This document shows positions 24,266 through 35,499 of a stretch of DNA of 64,000 nt, piece after piece (within the stretch, counting starts at the first letter, position 1; every line of letters begins with the position of its first letter). The stretch comes from Okapia johnstoni (lineage: Eukaryota; Chordata; Mammalia; Artiodactyla; Giraffidae), in NCBI GenBank assembly GCA_024291935.2, contig CM044320.1:56362001-56426000 (forward strand). Direction: 5' to 3'. A model generated the notes under the pieces. It searched no databases. It was not told the DNA's origin and worked only from the letters and a program-made list of their open reading frames with translations. The position numbers and the translations under genes are program-made.

Positions 24266-24455
24266 TCATGGCTCAGTGGTAAAGAATCCACCTGCAATAC
24301 AAGAGACATGGGTTCGATCCCTGGGTCAAGAAGATCCCCTGGAGTAAGAAATGGGAACCCACTCTAATATCTTGCCAGGAAAATCCTGGCAGGCTACACA
24401 GTCCGTTGGGTTGCAAAGAATCAGACTCAACTGAGTGACTGAGCACGCACGCAGC
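24266..24455 (+). mobile_element. Bov-tA SINE
   Basis: CTCATGGCTCAGTGGTAAAG to GAGTGACTGAGCACGCACGC; small internal deletions. Confidence 0.85.
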
Positions 24456-25598
24456 ACTTCATCCTTAATTGAGGCATTTGAATTTGTAATCATTGGCCTA
24501 TAAGATCACAAAATGTTCATATAGGAAGAGATATTAAAAGATCATCTTATATAATAGCCTCTTCTACCTTCTATCCTGTAAGAGATGGAGAAATTGAGGT
24601 CCAAAGAACTTAACATCACCTGACCAACTTTATACAACTGTATAGAACTCAGTCTCACAGGGTTCTATTACATGTCATTAGACCCCTTCCTCACTTTGGG
24701 GAAAGTCCGTAATCTGGACCCATTGTCCCTCAAATCCCCCACTCAGGGCCCTTCCATAGAATTTTCAGGTTCAAATGCTCTGTGCTTACAACTCTTGCTT
24801 TATCAGGCTCTGAGGCTCAAGACCTTTGTAAGGTATGTCCTAAGTGAGGCCACTTTCCTGTGAGGTTTTTGAAGGTTATGAATCTTAAAAATCTATCCCC
24901 AGTCTTTCTTGCTTTATTCTCTAGTGCTTACCGGCATATATCTCATATTCCTCTGTGTGTGTGTGTGTGTGTGTGTTCTGAAACATACCCTATTCTTTCC
25001 AATCTTTTTGGTTCAGTTTAGTGCTATTCTCTCCTACTTAGATTATCCTTCCCTAGTCTCTGCCTGCCTGATATAACTTTTTCCATCCTCTAAAGTCTAC
25101 CTGCATCCTTGAAGTGCAGTAGTTAAGAAGGTGGTTTGCATGGGACAGACTTGGTTTGAAATCTAGGCTTTGTCCTTTACCACCCAGGTGACCTAGGACA
25201 TTTTATTTCTTTAAGCCTGTTTCCTTGTCTGTTAAACCACCACGTGGCTAGAACTACATACTGCTGCTTTCATAACCCACTTTTCTTTCTTATATATCTT
25301 TCCTTATCATTAAATAGTCTTCTACATTGTCATTTTAAATGATTCGAAGCATCCCACTAATTGTGTATCAGGCTAGTCAAACTGCAGCTCTACATGCCCT
25401 TCCTAGAAAACCTGCAAATGCTCTTACTTAAATTGATATGAGTGAATGTCTCTTATCTGCATTCACGTTATCCATGTCTAACAAGTATGTGATAATGTTT
25501 AACCTGTTTTTTTTGGTGGAGAAACTGAAATGAACTCCACCCAGCTTAACATACATATGCAGTTTTGATTATTTCCTTTTGAAAACATCCTAGAAGTA
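24456..25598. other. Gene-free stretch with MIR and L2 relics
   Basis: 24.54-24.65 kb (AGATGGAGAAATTGAGGTCC) and 25.11-25.24 kb (GGTGACCTAGGACATTTTAT) are MIR-like. Confidence 0.45.
24953..24976. repeat. (TG)12 microsatellite
   Basis: Uninterrupted TG run. Confidence 0.95.
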
Positions 25599-25608
25599 TA
25601 CTTATTTG

Positions 25609-25820
25609 TTGTCTTAGTCTCTCAGTCATGTCTGACTCTTTGCCACCCCATGGACTGACTATAGCCTGCCAGACTCCTCTGTCCATGGGGATTCTCCAGG
25701 TAAGAATACTAGAGTGGGTTGCCACGCACACCTCCAGGGGATCTTCCCAACTGAGGGATCAAACCCAGGTCTCCTGCATTGCAGGCAGATTCTTTACTGT
25801 CTGAGCCACCAGGGAAGCTG
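25609..25820 (-). mobile_element. Bov-tA SINE
   Basis: TSD ATACTTATTT at 25599-25608 and ATACTTGTTT at 25821-25830. Confidence 0.9.
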
Positions 25821-26052
25821 ATACTTGTTTAGTCAAAGTATTTAACAATTTTGATACCTATTTCTAAAATGCCTGGGAAGCGGGAGATATACCAATTTCT
25901 ATCCCCATCTGCAATCTTGTTTTATTGAACAGCTGCCTAATACCTATAGTATTTTCTTTTAATCTTTGCCAATTTAATAGGCACTTAATATGCCATTTAC
26001 ATTTTTAAGTAATGTGGATGAGCATACCTATTCGTTGGCCACTTGTACACAT

Positions 26053-27296
26053 TTAGGTTGGTACAAAAGTAACTGTGGTTTTTGCATTGTTGAACTTTGC
26101 CATTTAATATTGGAATAATTCTTAAATGTGGTTATGTTATACATCATTTTAATGCACATTTCTCACTTTATTTTTTTTTGCTAATGACATTACATGCTGT
26201 TTATTTTATATTTATTTTAGACTAGGGAAATGATGTTAGATGAGCTATTTTCTTATTCGAGTTCAAAATGGGTCGCAACGCAGCGGAGACAGCTCTCAAC
26301 ATCAACAATGCATTTGGTCCAGCAACTGCTAACAAACTTACAATGCAGGGGTAGTTCAAGAAGTCTGGCAAAGGAGACAAGAGCCTTGAAGATGAGGAGT
26401 GCAGTGGCCGGTCATCAGAAGTTGACAACGACCAATTGAGAACAATCATCGGAGCTGATCCTCTTATAATTACATGAGAAGTTGCTGAAGAACTCATTGT
26501 TGACCATTTTATGGTCACTTGGCATTTGAAGCAAATTGGAAAAGTGAAAAAGCTCGATAAGTGGGTGCCTCACAAGCTGACTGCAAAAAAAAAAAAATCG
26601 TCATTTTGAAGTGTCGTCTTCTCTTATTCTACATAACAACGAACCATTTCTCAATTGTACTTTGATGTGTGGTGAAAAGTGGATTGTATACAACTGGTGA
26701 AACCAGCTCAGTAGTTGGGCCAAGAAGAAGCTCCAAAGCACTTCCTAAAGCCAAACTTCCACCAAAGAAAGGTTATGGTCACTGTTTGGTGGTCTGCTGC
26801 TGGTCTGACCCACTACAGCTTTCTGAATCCCAGCGAACCCGTAATATCTGAGAAGTATGCTCAGCAAATTGATGAGAGGCACCGAAAACTGCTACACCTG
26901 CAGCTGGCATTGGTCAACAGAATGGGCCCAATTTTTCTCCAAATAACAGCTGGCTACATGTCGCATAACCAATGCTTAAAAAATTGAATGAGTTGGGCTA
27001 TGAAGTTTTGCCTCATCTGGCATATTCACTTGACCTCTTGCCAACCGACTACCACTTCTCCAAGTATTTCAACAATTTTTTTTATAGGGAAAATGCTTCC
27101 ACAAGCTGCAGGAGGCAGAAAATGTAAAGAGTTCGGGCATGGATTTTTATGCTATGGAATTAACAAACTTATTCCTCATTGGCAAAATGTGTTGACTATA
27201 ACGGTTCCTATTTTGACTAATAAAGATGTGTTTGAGCGTAGTTATAATGATTTAAAATTCACTGTCCAAAACACAATTACCTTTGCATCAACCTAA
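26053..27296 (+). mobile_element. Hsmar1-like mariner DNA transposon relic
   Basis: 1.24 kb bounded by inverted repeats: TTAGGTTGGTACAAAAGTAA at the left and the complement of TTAGGTTGATGCAAAGGTAA at the right. Between them the transposase reads in pieces in all three + frames: the N-terminal helix-turn-helix (NAAETALNINNAFG), the EVDNDQLRTIIGADP linker, KQIGKVKKLDKWVPH, the EEAPKHFLKPN block and the SLDLLPTDYHF block near the third catalytic aspartate. Stops, an A-tract at 26585-26597 and indels make it dead. A TA follows the right end; the left TA is lost. Confidence 0.9.
26265..27230 (+). pseudogene. Mariner transposase pseudogene
   Basis: A decayed transposase of the family domesticated in primates as the SETMAR transposase domain. 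Recognisable blocks lie in frames near 26270-26560, 26640-26990 and 27000-27230. Several stop codons and frameshifts separate them. No SET domain or other host exon precedes it, so it is not a SETMAR-like fusion. Confidence 0.8.
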
Positions 27297-27305
27297 TATA
27301 TCTTT

Positions 27306-28243
27306 ACAACAGACTGGTTCCAAATAAGGAAAGAAGTATGTCAAGGCTGTATATTGTCACCCTGCTTATTTAACTCATATGCAGAGTACATCATGAGAAA
27401 CGGTGGGCTGGAAGAAGCACAAGCTGGAATCAAGATTGCCGGGAGAAATATCAATCACCTCAGATATGCAGATGACACCACCCTTGTGGCAGAAAACGAA
27501 GAAGAACTAAAGAGCCTCTTGATGAAAGTGAAAGAGGAGAGTAAAAAAGTTGGCTAAAACTCAACATTCAAAAAACTAAGATCATGGCATTTGGTTCCAT
27601 CACTTCATGGCAAATAGATGGGGAAACAGTGGAAACAGTGAGAGACTTTATTTTTGGGGGCTCCAAAATCACTGCTGATATTGACTGCAGCCATGAAATT
27701 AAAAGATGCTTGCTCCTTGGAAGAAAAGTTATGACCAACCTAGGCAGCATATTAAAAAGCAGAGATGTTACTTTGCCAACAAAGGTTTGGCTAGTCATAG
27801 CTATGGTTTTTCCAGTAGTCATGTATGGATGTGAGAGTTGGACTATCAAGAAAGCTGAGCACTGAAGAATTGATGCTTTTGAACTGTAGTGTAGGAGAAG
27901 ACTCTTGAGAGCCCCTTGGACTGCAAGGAGATCCAACCAGTACATCCTAAAGGAAATCAGTCCTGGGTGTTCATTGGAAGGACTGATGCTGAAGCTGAAA
28001 CTCCAATACTTTGGCCAACTGATGCAAAGAACTGACTCATTTGAAAAGACCCTGATGTTGGGAAGGATTGGGGGTGGGAGGAGAAGGTGATGACAGAGGA
28101 TGAGATGGTTGGATGGCATCACCAATTTGATGGACATGAATCTGAGTAAACTTCGGGAGTTGGTGATGGACAGGGAGGCCTGGTGTGCTGCAGTCGATGA
28201 GGTTGCAAAGAGTTGGACACGACTTAGCGACTAAACTGAACTG
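27306..28243 (+). mobile_element. BovB LINE, 5'-truncated, beside the mariner
   Basis: A 938-bp 3' fragment from just before the RT YADD motif (intact here: LRYADDTT) to the tail CTAAACTGAACTG. Its target copy AATATATCTTT is present at 27295-27305 and 28244-28254. Stop codons and a frameshift split the ORF (27354-27557, 27584-27865). Confidence 0.9.
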
Positions 28244-28254
28244 AATATATCTTT

Positions 28255-28467
28255 GGGCTTCCCAGGTGGCACCAGTGGCAAAGAACCTGCCTGCCAATGC
28301 AGGAGTTCAATCCCTGGTTTGGGAAGATCCCCTGGAAGAGGGCATGGCAACCCACTCCAGTATTCTTGCCTGGGGAATCCCATGGACCAAGTTGCTTGGC
28401 AGGCTATGGTACACAGGGCTGCAAAAAGTCAGACACGACTGATGTGACTCAGTACACACATGCACAC
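28255..28467 (+). mobile_element. Bov-tA SINE
   Basis: Starts GGGCTTCCCAGGTGGCACC and ends in a CA-rich tail. Third copy of the TSD AATATATCTTT follows at 28468-28478, shared with the BovB to its left. Confidence 0.9.
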
Positions 28468-28478
28468 AATATATCTTT

Positions 28479-29235
28479 TTGACAGATTTTTGTTATTCTT
28501 TTGCCAATTTTCAATAGTTTAAAAATTATTATTATCCATATCCACTTTGACATCCTCCTTCCTAGTTCTGTCTCCTATCTATGTACCTGATCTATGGATC
28601 TTATTCCCTTCTATTTCTTTAGGGAATCATTCAATCAGTTATCCTCTTTCCTGGCAGTATCTTTACTACTCTTTAATCTTCTACTATTAACATCACCAAG
28701 TCTCTTCTCCTTACAGAGAAACCCTAACGTCTTTCTTTCACTTGCCATTCTGCTTTCACTACTGACCTTTCTCCTTTACCTTACAGCCAAACTTCTTGGA
28801 AGAATTGTCTTCACATGCTACTTCCACTTCATCTGTTTCAACTCACTACAAACAGATTTACATTTTCAGTGCTGTCTTTATTGTTAAGATTTTAATAACA
28901 GAAGTATATTATATACATGTGAAAAAAGCAGGACATAAAGTGGTTTCTCCAAATATACTCAACTATGCCAAAAATATTCATGTAGAGAAAAAAACTTACA
29001 TGTAATACATGAAAATTTTAAGTTACTTCTGATGACTGGTGAGTTTTATTCCTTTTTTAAAAAAAGTCAATTATTTATTTATTATTTCAGTGGCCACTCA
29101 TTTATTTCATTTTAGTTCACATTCCTTTAGACTCTAGTTAACATAGTTCACATTTATCCAACAAATATCTGTTGAGAACCAAATGAGCCAGAGCATCAAA
29201 GCAATTGAGATGAATAGAAAATATGCCCTGCCCAC
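28479..29235. other. Gene-free stretch
   Basis: CT-rich, with an eroded repeat character at 28.55-28.86 kb. No gene. Confidence 0.4.
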
Positions 29236-29435
29236 AGGAAAGTGTTAATTGCTCAGTCACGTCTGACTCTTTGCAATCCCATGGATTGTAGCCCATCAGG
29301 TTCCTCTGTCTACGGGATTCTCCAGGCAAGAATACTGGAGTGGGTTGCCATTTCCTTCTCCAGAGAATCTTCCTGACCCAGGGACCGAACCCGGGTCTCC
29401 TACACTGCAGGCAGACTCTCTACCACCGGAAGGTC
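29236..29435 (-). mobile_element. Bov-tA SINE
   Basis: GTTAATTGCTCAGTCACGTC to CTCTCTACCACCGG. Confidence 0.87.
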
Positions 29436-30239
29436 TCTAAAGCTGGAAGACCAGATGTCTCTAAATGAATCACAATTACTATGTTAAATATTCAAAAGTT
29501 CATAAAGAAGACTATTTTCTGTCTTGAATGAGAGCTGGACATATGTCTCAGGGAAGGACATAATAACTAAATGAGGATTCTAACAAAGAAAATCAAAGCA
29601 AGGAAGATCATTTTTACCATTTGCAAAGGGAGGAGACTTGAAAAAGCACAGTATTGCAGAAGTTTAAAGTTAGCTGGAACATAAAGGGGGGAGTTGAGCA
29701 TGGAGGAGGAAGAGGGTGGTAATTAATATCCCTTTGTGGCCAGGATTACACTCTGATCGCTAATACAAGTGATTAACCCCACACTTTCTATTTTCTGCAC
29801 AAGGCATGGGAAAAAATATTCATATTGTTTATTTTCCTAACGGAATTTAACAATTCCCTTTGGGAAAGTAACATTTCTCTTGATCTAAAATCCTTATGCC
29901 CTTACCATGTCTCAACGGGCAGTCTACAGTTTGTGTGTTAATTTTAAGTTCTCAATTTGTGGTCCCCCCAAATGTCCTCAATTTTATAAACAAGAATTAA
30001 CCTTGATATTAGAACACATTACAGTGTTAATTACAAATTCTCAACTTACATTTTCTAAGAAGGGGCAGAAAAGTAATGATAGTCAAGAGCCGCGGGGCCA
30101 CTTCATTTGGCCGAAAGACTCAAAGAACAAGCGGGCGTGACCCAGATCCCCAGAGCAGGCTCTCAGCCTGCCGGCACGACTAGATAACCTCACAGGACAA
30201 CTGCCTCTTCAAAGGGCCCTCCTTCCCTCTTCGCTCTTT
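29436..30239. other. Unique stretch leading to the orphan promoter
   Basis: Largely repeat-free. From about 30.08 kb CpGs appear (AGCCGCGGGGCC, GCGGGCGTGACC), so this may belong to the promoter at 30.24-30.42 kb. A minus-strand donor-like GTAAGT lies at 30044-30049. Confidence 0.4.
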
Positions 30240-30423
30240 CCAAATGGTCACTGAGCGTCCCAGACTCTCCCGCTCAAGGCGCCCAGCCATTGGTAACCGT
30301 CGAGCGCCTCCGGTTTCCCTGGTAACAGCCAGCCACACAAACCAGGCTCGCGTAAGTCTTCCCAGAATGCCGCGCGCCTTCTCTAATTCACTTCCGGGTG
30401 CGGAGGCCTGGCTCCTCCTGTCG
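30240..30423 (+). promoter_or_regulatory. Orphan TATA-less promoter and putative first exon
   Basis: A GC-rich block in AT-rich DNA with four promoter motifs in 110 bases. ATTGG at 30289-30293 is an inverted CCAAT box. GTTTCCCTGGTAAC at 30313-30326 fits the RFX X-box. TTCCCAGAATGC at 30359-30370 is the ZNF143/SBS core. CACTTCCGG at 30389-30397 is an ETS site, a frequent start-site element. About 25 bases later TCG|GTAAGT at 30421-30429 is a perfect splice donor, suggesting a short first exon on the + strand. No recognisable protein is encoded nearby. It could drive a non-coding RNA, a bidirectional transcript, or an upstream alternative first exon of ATP23 6.1 kb away. Confidence 0.6.
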
Positions 30424-30699
30424 GTAAGTTTGCATATCTTAGCGGTGTGGGGTTTCTAGGTCCGGGTGTGTTATATTCCTGCAGTGGGTGGTGGAGACTG
30501 TTTTGTTCTTTCTCTGCCTTCGAAACGGATCGCTAAGGAAAGGCGAATTTCACTGAATTTTTGGTGGCCCTCGATAAGTGAATTATTAGTTGCAAAAAAA
30601 GCTAGAAAGCGCTTTAAAGTTATGTTCAACTTCATTTGTTGCTGTGATATTTTAAGCAGCTTTACACAACTTCCTATAAAACAACTATTTTTGCTTTAG

Positions 30700-30897
30700 A
30701 AAATGAAGGCAAGAACACACAGGCGCAAACAAAACCAAACCGCCAAATTTCCTCTTCACAGTGAGCCCAAACCAAAATGTGGAAGTTTGAAGCAGAGGAA
30801 AGTGTCTTGCCGGGCCCAGCAAGGACAAGGGAGCTGGGGCTCAAATACTCCAAATTCCCTGAAGGATTTCAGCACAGAATTTCTTTCTTTAGATTTA
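30700..30897 (+). other. Possible second exon of the 30.4-kb transcript
   Basis: A fair acceptor (ATTTTTGCTTTAG) precedes AAAATGAAGG at 30700. Two overlapping reading frames run on, but both continue into the CHR-type SINE at about 30.89 kb and neither resembles a protein I know. If spliced to the donor at 30424 this would be an untranslated or non-coding exon. Offered as a hypothesis only. Confidence 0.25.
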
Positions 30898-31136
30898 TTA
30901 TTTTATTTTATTTTTTGGCTGTGGCGGGTCTTTGTTGCTGCTCAGGGGCTTTCTCTAGTGTCAGTGGACTGGTGCTACTTTCTCGTTGTGGAGCGTAGGC
31001 TCTAGGTGTGAGGGCTTCAGTAATTGCAACTGGAGGGCTTAGTTGCTCCAGTGCGTGTAGGATCTTCCCAGGACTGAACCTGTGGCCCTTGCAGTGTAAG
31101 AGAGATTCTTTAGCACTGGACCACCAGGGAAGCCCG
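30890..31136 (-). mobile_element. CHR-1-like SINE
   Basis: TATTTTTTGGCTGTGGCGGG through GTGGACTGGTGCTAC to GGACCACCAGGGAAGCCC. Confidence 0.8.
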
Positions 31137-31639
31137 CAGTAAAGGATTTTTAAAAGCTGGGTGAGGGAGGCTGGTTGCAGGGTACTGATTAGCTCCTGCA
31201 CAGTTCTCTGGTTGATGTTGAGATAATAGGGCACTTAACAGTATCAGTCCTAAGGTGTCTATAAGGGTCTGGGGGCTCAGGATCGTCAGATAGTTTCTTC
31301 CATTTGGTGGTGGTTTTAGTATTTGTAATTTAGAAAGTATGTATCAGATACTATTATCTTGGTATAGAGGAGCTACAGCAGAGGTTATGGGAGAAAGGGG
31401 GTCTGTCCTGGAAATGCCCTACAGAGTCCTGCTTGGTTAAACATTCACCGGTAAACAACCACAGAAAACACTTTGGAGCAGTCTTCAAGATCCTCTCTAT
31501 GCATATAATGTTTCAAGCTGTAATTACATTGTACATGCTATTTTGTAATCTAAAAAGCTTTTATAAACATATTTCATTTAAAAACCAACATGGTTGTGTT
31601 TTCCATTGTATTTTTTGTTAAAACAGTTTCTATCCTTTT
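31137..31639. other. Gene-free stretch
   Basis: No feature recognised. Confidence 0.4.
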
Positions 31640-31892
31640 AAAAAAAATTTTTTTATTTGTTTGGCTGTGTTAGGTCTTAGTTGAGGTCTTACTTGTGGCA
31701 TGCAGGATCTCTAGTTGTGGCACGGGCTCCAGAGTATGCCAGCTTCAGTAGTTGCAGCGTTCAGGCTCAGTGGTTGCTCCAAGGCATGTAGAATCTTAGT
31801 TCCCTGACCAGGGATCAAACCCAGGTCCCTTGAGCGCACGTCCCCTGCACTTCAAGGTGGATTCTTTCCCTCTGGGCCCCCAGAGAAATCCC
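31640..31892 (-). mobile_element. CHR-1-like SINE
   Basis: TTTGTTTGGCTGTGTTAGGT through CCCTGACCAGGGATCAAACC to a diverged tRNA-like end. Confidence 0.8.
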
Positions 31893-32070
31893 TTTTTTCT
31901 GTTCTTAATTAGTACTGCAATGGAGAAATGAAAATCCTTATACCTAAATCTTTGCCTAAGTTCTCATTTCTCTGCGGTAATTATTTTTCTCTTTTTAACT
32001 TAGTAATTTGTATTTGCACTTCCCCATCTCTTTCAAATGCCTTCCCATTCCACTCATGTTTTTATAGTAT

Positions 32071-33706
32071 CAGTTCAGTTCAGTCGCTTTGTCGTGTCTG
32101 ACTCTTTGCGACCACATGAATCACAGCACGCCAGGCCTCCCTGTCCATCACCAGCTCCTGGAGTTTACCCAAACTCATGTCCATCGAGTTGGTGATGCCA
32201 TCCAGCCATCTCATCCTCTGTCATCCCCTTCTCCTCCTGCCCCCAGTCCTTCCCAGCATCAGGGTCTTTTCCAGTGAGTCAACTCTTCGCATGAGGTGGC
32301 CAAAGTATTGGAGTTTCAGCTTCAACATTAGTCCTTCCAATGAACACCCAGGACTGATCTCCTTTAGGATGGACTGGTTGGATCTCCTTGCAGTCCAAGG
32401 GACTCTCAAGAGTCTTCTCCAACACCACAGTTCAAAAGCATCAATTCTTCAGCACTCAGCTTTCTTCACAGTCCAACTCTCACATCCATATATGATTACT
32501 GGAAAAACCATAGCCTTGACTAGACAGACCTTTGTTGGCAAAGTAATGTCTCTGCCTTTTAATACACCATCTAGGTTGGTCATAACTTTCCTTCCAAGGA
32601 GTAAGTGTCTTTTAATTTCATGGCTGCAGTCACCATCTGCAGTGATTTTGGAGCCCCCCAAAATAAAGTCAGCCACTGTTTCCACTGTTTCCCCATCTAT
32701 TTCCCATGAAGTGATGGGACCAGATGCCATGATCTTAGTTTTTTGAATGTTGAGTTTTAAGCCAACTTCTTCACTCTCCTCTTTCACCTTCATCAAGAGG
32801 CTTTTTAGTTCTTCTTCACTTTCTGCCATAAGGGTGGTGTCATCTGCACATCTGAGGTTATTGATATTTCTCCCGGCAATCTTGATTCCAGCTTGTGCTT
32901 CTTCCAGCCCAGCGTTTCTCATGATGTACTCTGCATATAAGTTAAATAAGCAGGGTGACAATATACAGCCTTGACTTACTCCTTTTCCTATTTGGTACCA
33001 GTCTGTTGTTCCATGTCCAGTTCTAACTGTTGCTTCCTGACCTGTACAGGTTTCTCAAGAGACAGATCAGGTGGTCTGGTAGTCCCATCTCTTTCAGAAT
33101 TTTCCACAGTTTATTGTGATCCCCACAGTCAAAGGCTTTGGCATAGTCAATAAAGCAGAAATAGATGTTTTTCTGGAACTGTCTTGCTTTTTTGATGATC
33201 CAGTGGATGTTGGCAATTTGATCTCTGGTTCCTCTGCCTTTTCTAAAACTAGCTTGAACATCTGGAAGTTCATGGTTCACGTATTGCTGAAGCCTGGCTT
33301 GGAGAATTTTGAGCATTACTTTCCTAGAGTGTGAGATGAGTGCAATTGTGTGGTAGTTTGAGCATTCTTTGGCATTGCCTTCCTTTGGGATTGGAATGAA
33401 AACTGACCTTTTCCAGTCCTGTGGCCACTGCTGAGTTTTCCAAATTTGCTGGCATATTGAGTGCAGCACTTTCACAGCATCATCTTTCAGGATTTGAAAT
33501 AGCTCAACTGGAATTCCATTCCAGCTAGCTCCACTAGCTTTGTTCGTAGTGATGCTTTCTAAGGCCCACTTGACTTCACATTCCAGGATGTCTGGCTCTA
33601 GGTGAGTGATCACACCATCGTGATTATCTGGGTCGTGAAGATCTTTTTTTGTACAGTTCTTCTGTGTATTCTTGCCACTTCTTCTTAATATCTTCTGCTT
33701 CTGTTA
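32071..33706 (-). mobile_element. BovB LINE, 5'-truncated, reverse transcriptase part
   Basis: Begins with the antisense BovB tail (CAGTTCAGTTCAGTCG) and ends near CTTCTGTTAG, about 1.6 kb. Minus-strand frames 33613-33023 and 32961-32449 encode the RT fingers, palm and thumb regions (the FIDYAKAFDCGDHNKLW block; a QTG-like block is absent), but frameshifts separate them. The catalytic motif reads CADD instead of YADD. A possible 6-bp TSD, TAGTAT, at 32065-32070 and 33705-33710 is weak. Confidence 0.9.
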
Positions 33707-33710
33707 GTAT

Positions 33711-34092
33711 AAATGGAGGAAATTACACATATGGCATCTAAAGCCTACTCAATTTTTAGAAGTTTATCTTTCTGATTATAAAAGTAATACATACTTACTG
33801 TAGAACATTAGGAAAATGTGGATGAATGTAATAAAAATATTCTGATACGTAGACAACTACTGATCATATTTTGGTACACAGTTTTCTGGTTTTCTCTCTG
33901 TTGCCTTCAGCAACGAGCATCAAAAAAAATGTTTGGTAATATAGTGAGGTGAATGACATGTTTTAATTTGTATTTCTTTGCTTATTCATGTAGCTGAATA
34001 GCATTTCAGAAGTTCACATTTTATAGTCCATTTCAGGCCCCATCTTCTCTATCTAGCCTTCCCTGAGAATTCCAGACTAATTACACTAACTT
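33711..34092. other. Gene-free stretch between two BovB copies
   Basis: AT-rich, with an L1-like hint (TTTTTTCTGATTATAAAAG-type). Nothing firm. Confidence 0.35.
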
Positions 34093-34103
34093 ATAATGGT
34101 CTA

Positions 34104-34851
34104 AATTCTCACAGCAAGCATACTGGGGTGGTTTGCCATTCCCTCCTCTAGAGTGAAAAAGCCAGCTTAAAACTAAATATTAAAAAAACTAAGATCACGG
34201 CATCTGGCCCCATTACTTCAAGGCAAATGGAAGGGGAAAAGGTGGAAGCAGTGACAGATTTTCTCTTCTTGGGCTCTAAAATCACTGTGGATGGTGACTG
34301 CAGCCATGAAATCAGAAGACGATTGCTTCTTGGCAGGAAAGCTATGATAAACCTAGACAGTGTGTTGAAAAGTAGAGATATCACTCTGCTGACAAAAATC
34401 CATATAGTCAAAGCTATGGTCTTCCCAGTGGTCACATATGGTTGTCAGAGCTGGACCGTAAAGAAGGCAGAATGCCAAGGAATTGATACCTTTGAACTGT
34501 GGTGCTGGAGAAGACCCCTGAGAGTCTCTTGGACAGCAAGGAGTTCAAACCAGTCAATCTTAAAGGAAATCAATCATGAATACTTATTGGAAGGACTTAT
34601 GCTGAAGCTGAAGCTCCAGTATTTTGGTCACCTGATATGAACAACTGACTCACTGGAAAAGACCCTGATGCTGGGAAAGATTGAGGGAAGAAGGAAAAGA
34701 GGGCAACAGAGGATGAGATGGCTGGATGGCATCACTGATGCAAAGTCCACGAACTTGGGCAGATGGTGAGGGACTGGGAGGCCTGGCCTGTTGCAATTCA
34801 TGGGTTCGCAAAGAGTCTGATACAACTGGGTGACTGAACAACAACAACAAC
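34104..34851 (+). mobile_element. BovB LINE, 3' part with a short inverted 5' scrap
   Basis: Perfect TSD ATAATGGTCTA at 34093-34103 and 34852-34862. Bases from about 34150 to 34835 are sense BovB 3' ORF and tail; the tail is (ACA)n rather than the usual CTGAA repeats. The first 45 bases (GTGGTTTGCCATTCCC and flanks) match the reverse complement of the BovB 5' leader, suggesting twin priming with loss of the 2 kb between the two parts. More diverged than the other copies. Confidence 0.8.
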
Positions 34852-34862
34852 ATAATGGTCTA

Positions 34863-35499
34863 GTTTTCCATATTTGTATATTTTAGTTCCCTAACTACAT
34901 TAGAGCTAGTTGTGTGGTGCCGGATAAATTGTTCAGTTTTGTTGAGCCCACTTTCTTTATCTGCAAAATATACTAATATTTATTTTGCAGGGTTGTGGTA
35001 GGGATTAGAAATAACGTATCTCAGCTTAATAAAAAGTAGCTTTTTTCTTTTAGCAGTCTATGTACATAGGAGGTGTTCATAATTTTATGTTTCAAATGAA
35101 TGAGTAATCTGAGCATCTCAATCAATTTAGTTATTTATTGAGCACCTTTGACACATAGGTACTGTTCATATTCCTCAATATCTCTTGAATCTTTATGATT
35201 TAGATACCTTTCATGCATAAATAATATGCTCCTCTCAACTTCAAAAGTTCTCTTATGTTTCTGCTGCCATGCCTGGCACATCATAGAAGGTGCTGAATAA
35301 ATGTTGAGGTGAACTGAGTAAATTTAGTGGAAAAAGAGAAACACAAGTTAGTTAAAACCTGTCAGGTATTGATGAAGCCATAATAGGTACAAAGTACTTT
35401 GTACATTGGGAGATCTGGAGAGATTAACTTTGATTAAGGTATCTGGGAATGCCCTGTGGATTAGGTAGATTTGATCAGGACCTGGAATTTAAGGAGTGA
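34863..35499. other. Gene-free stretch with L2-like end
   Basis: 35.26-35.32 kb has ATGCCTGGCACATCATAGAAGG, a typical L2/MIR 3' motif. The rest is unassigned. Confidence 0.45.

Noticed and set aside
26222..27296. Transposase frames as a possible domesticated gene
   Set aside because: Stops and frameshifts split the protein and no host exon adjoins it.
30703..31005. 100-residue ORF starting at an ATG after a splice acceptor
   Set aside because: The second half is translated CHR SINE and the first half matches no protein I know; better treated as non-coding.
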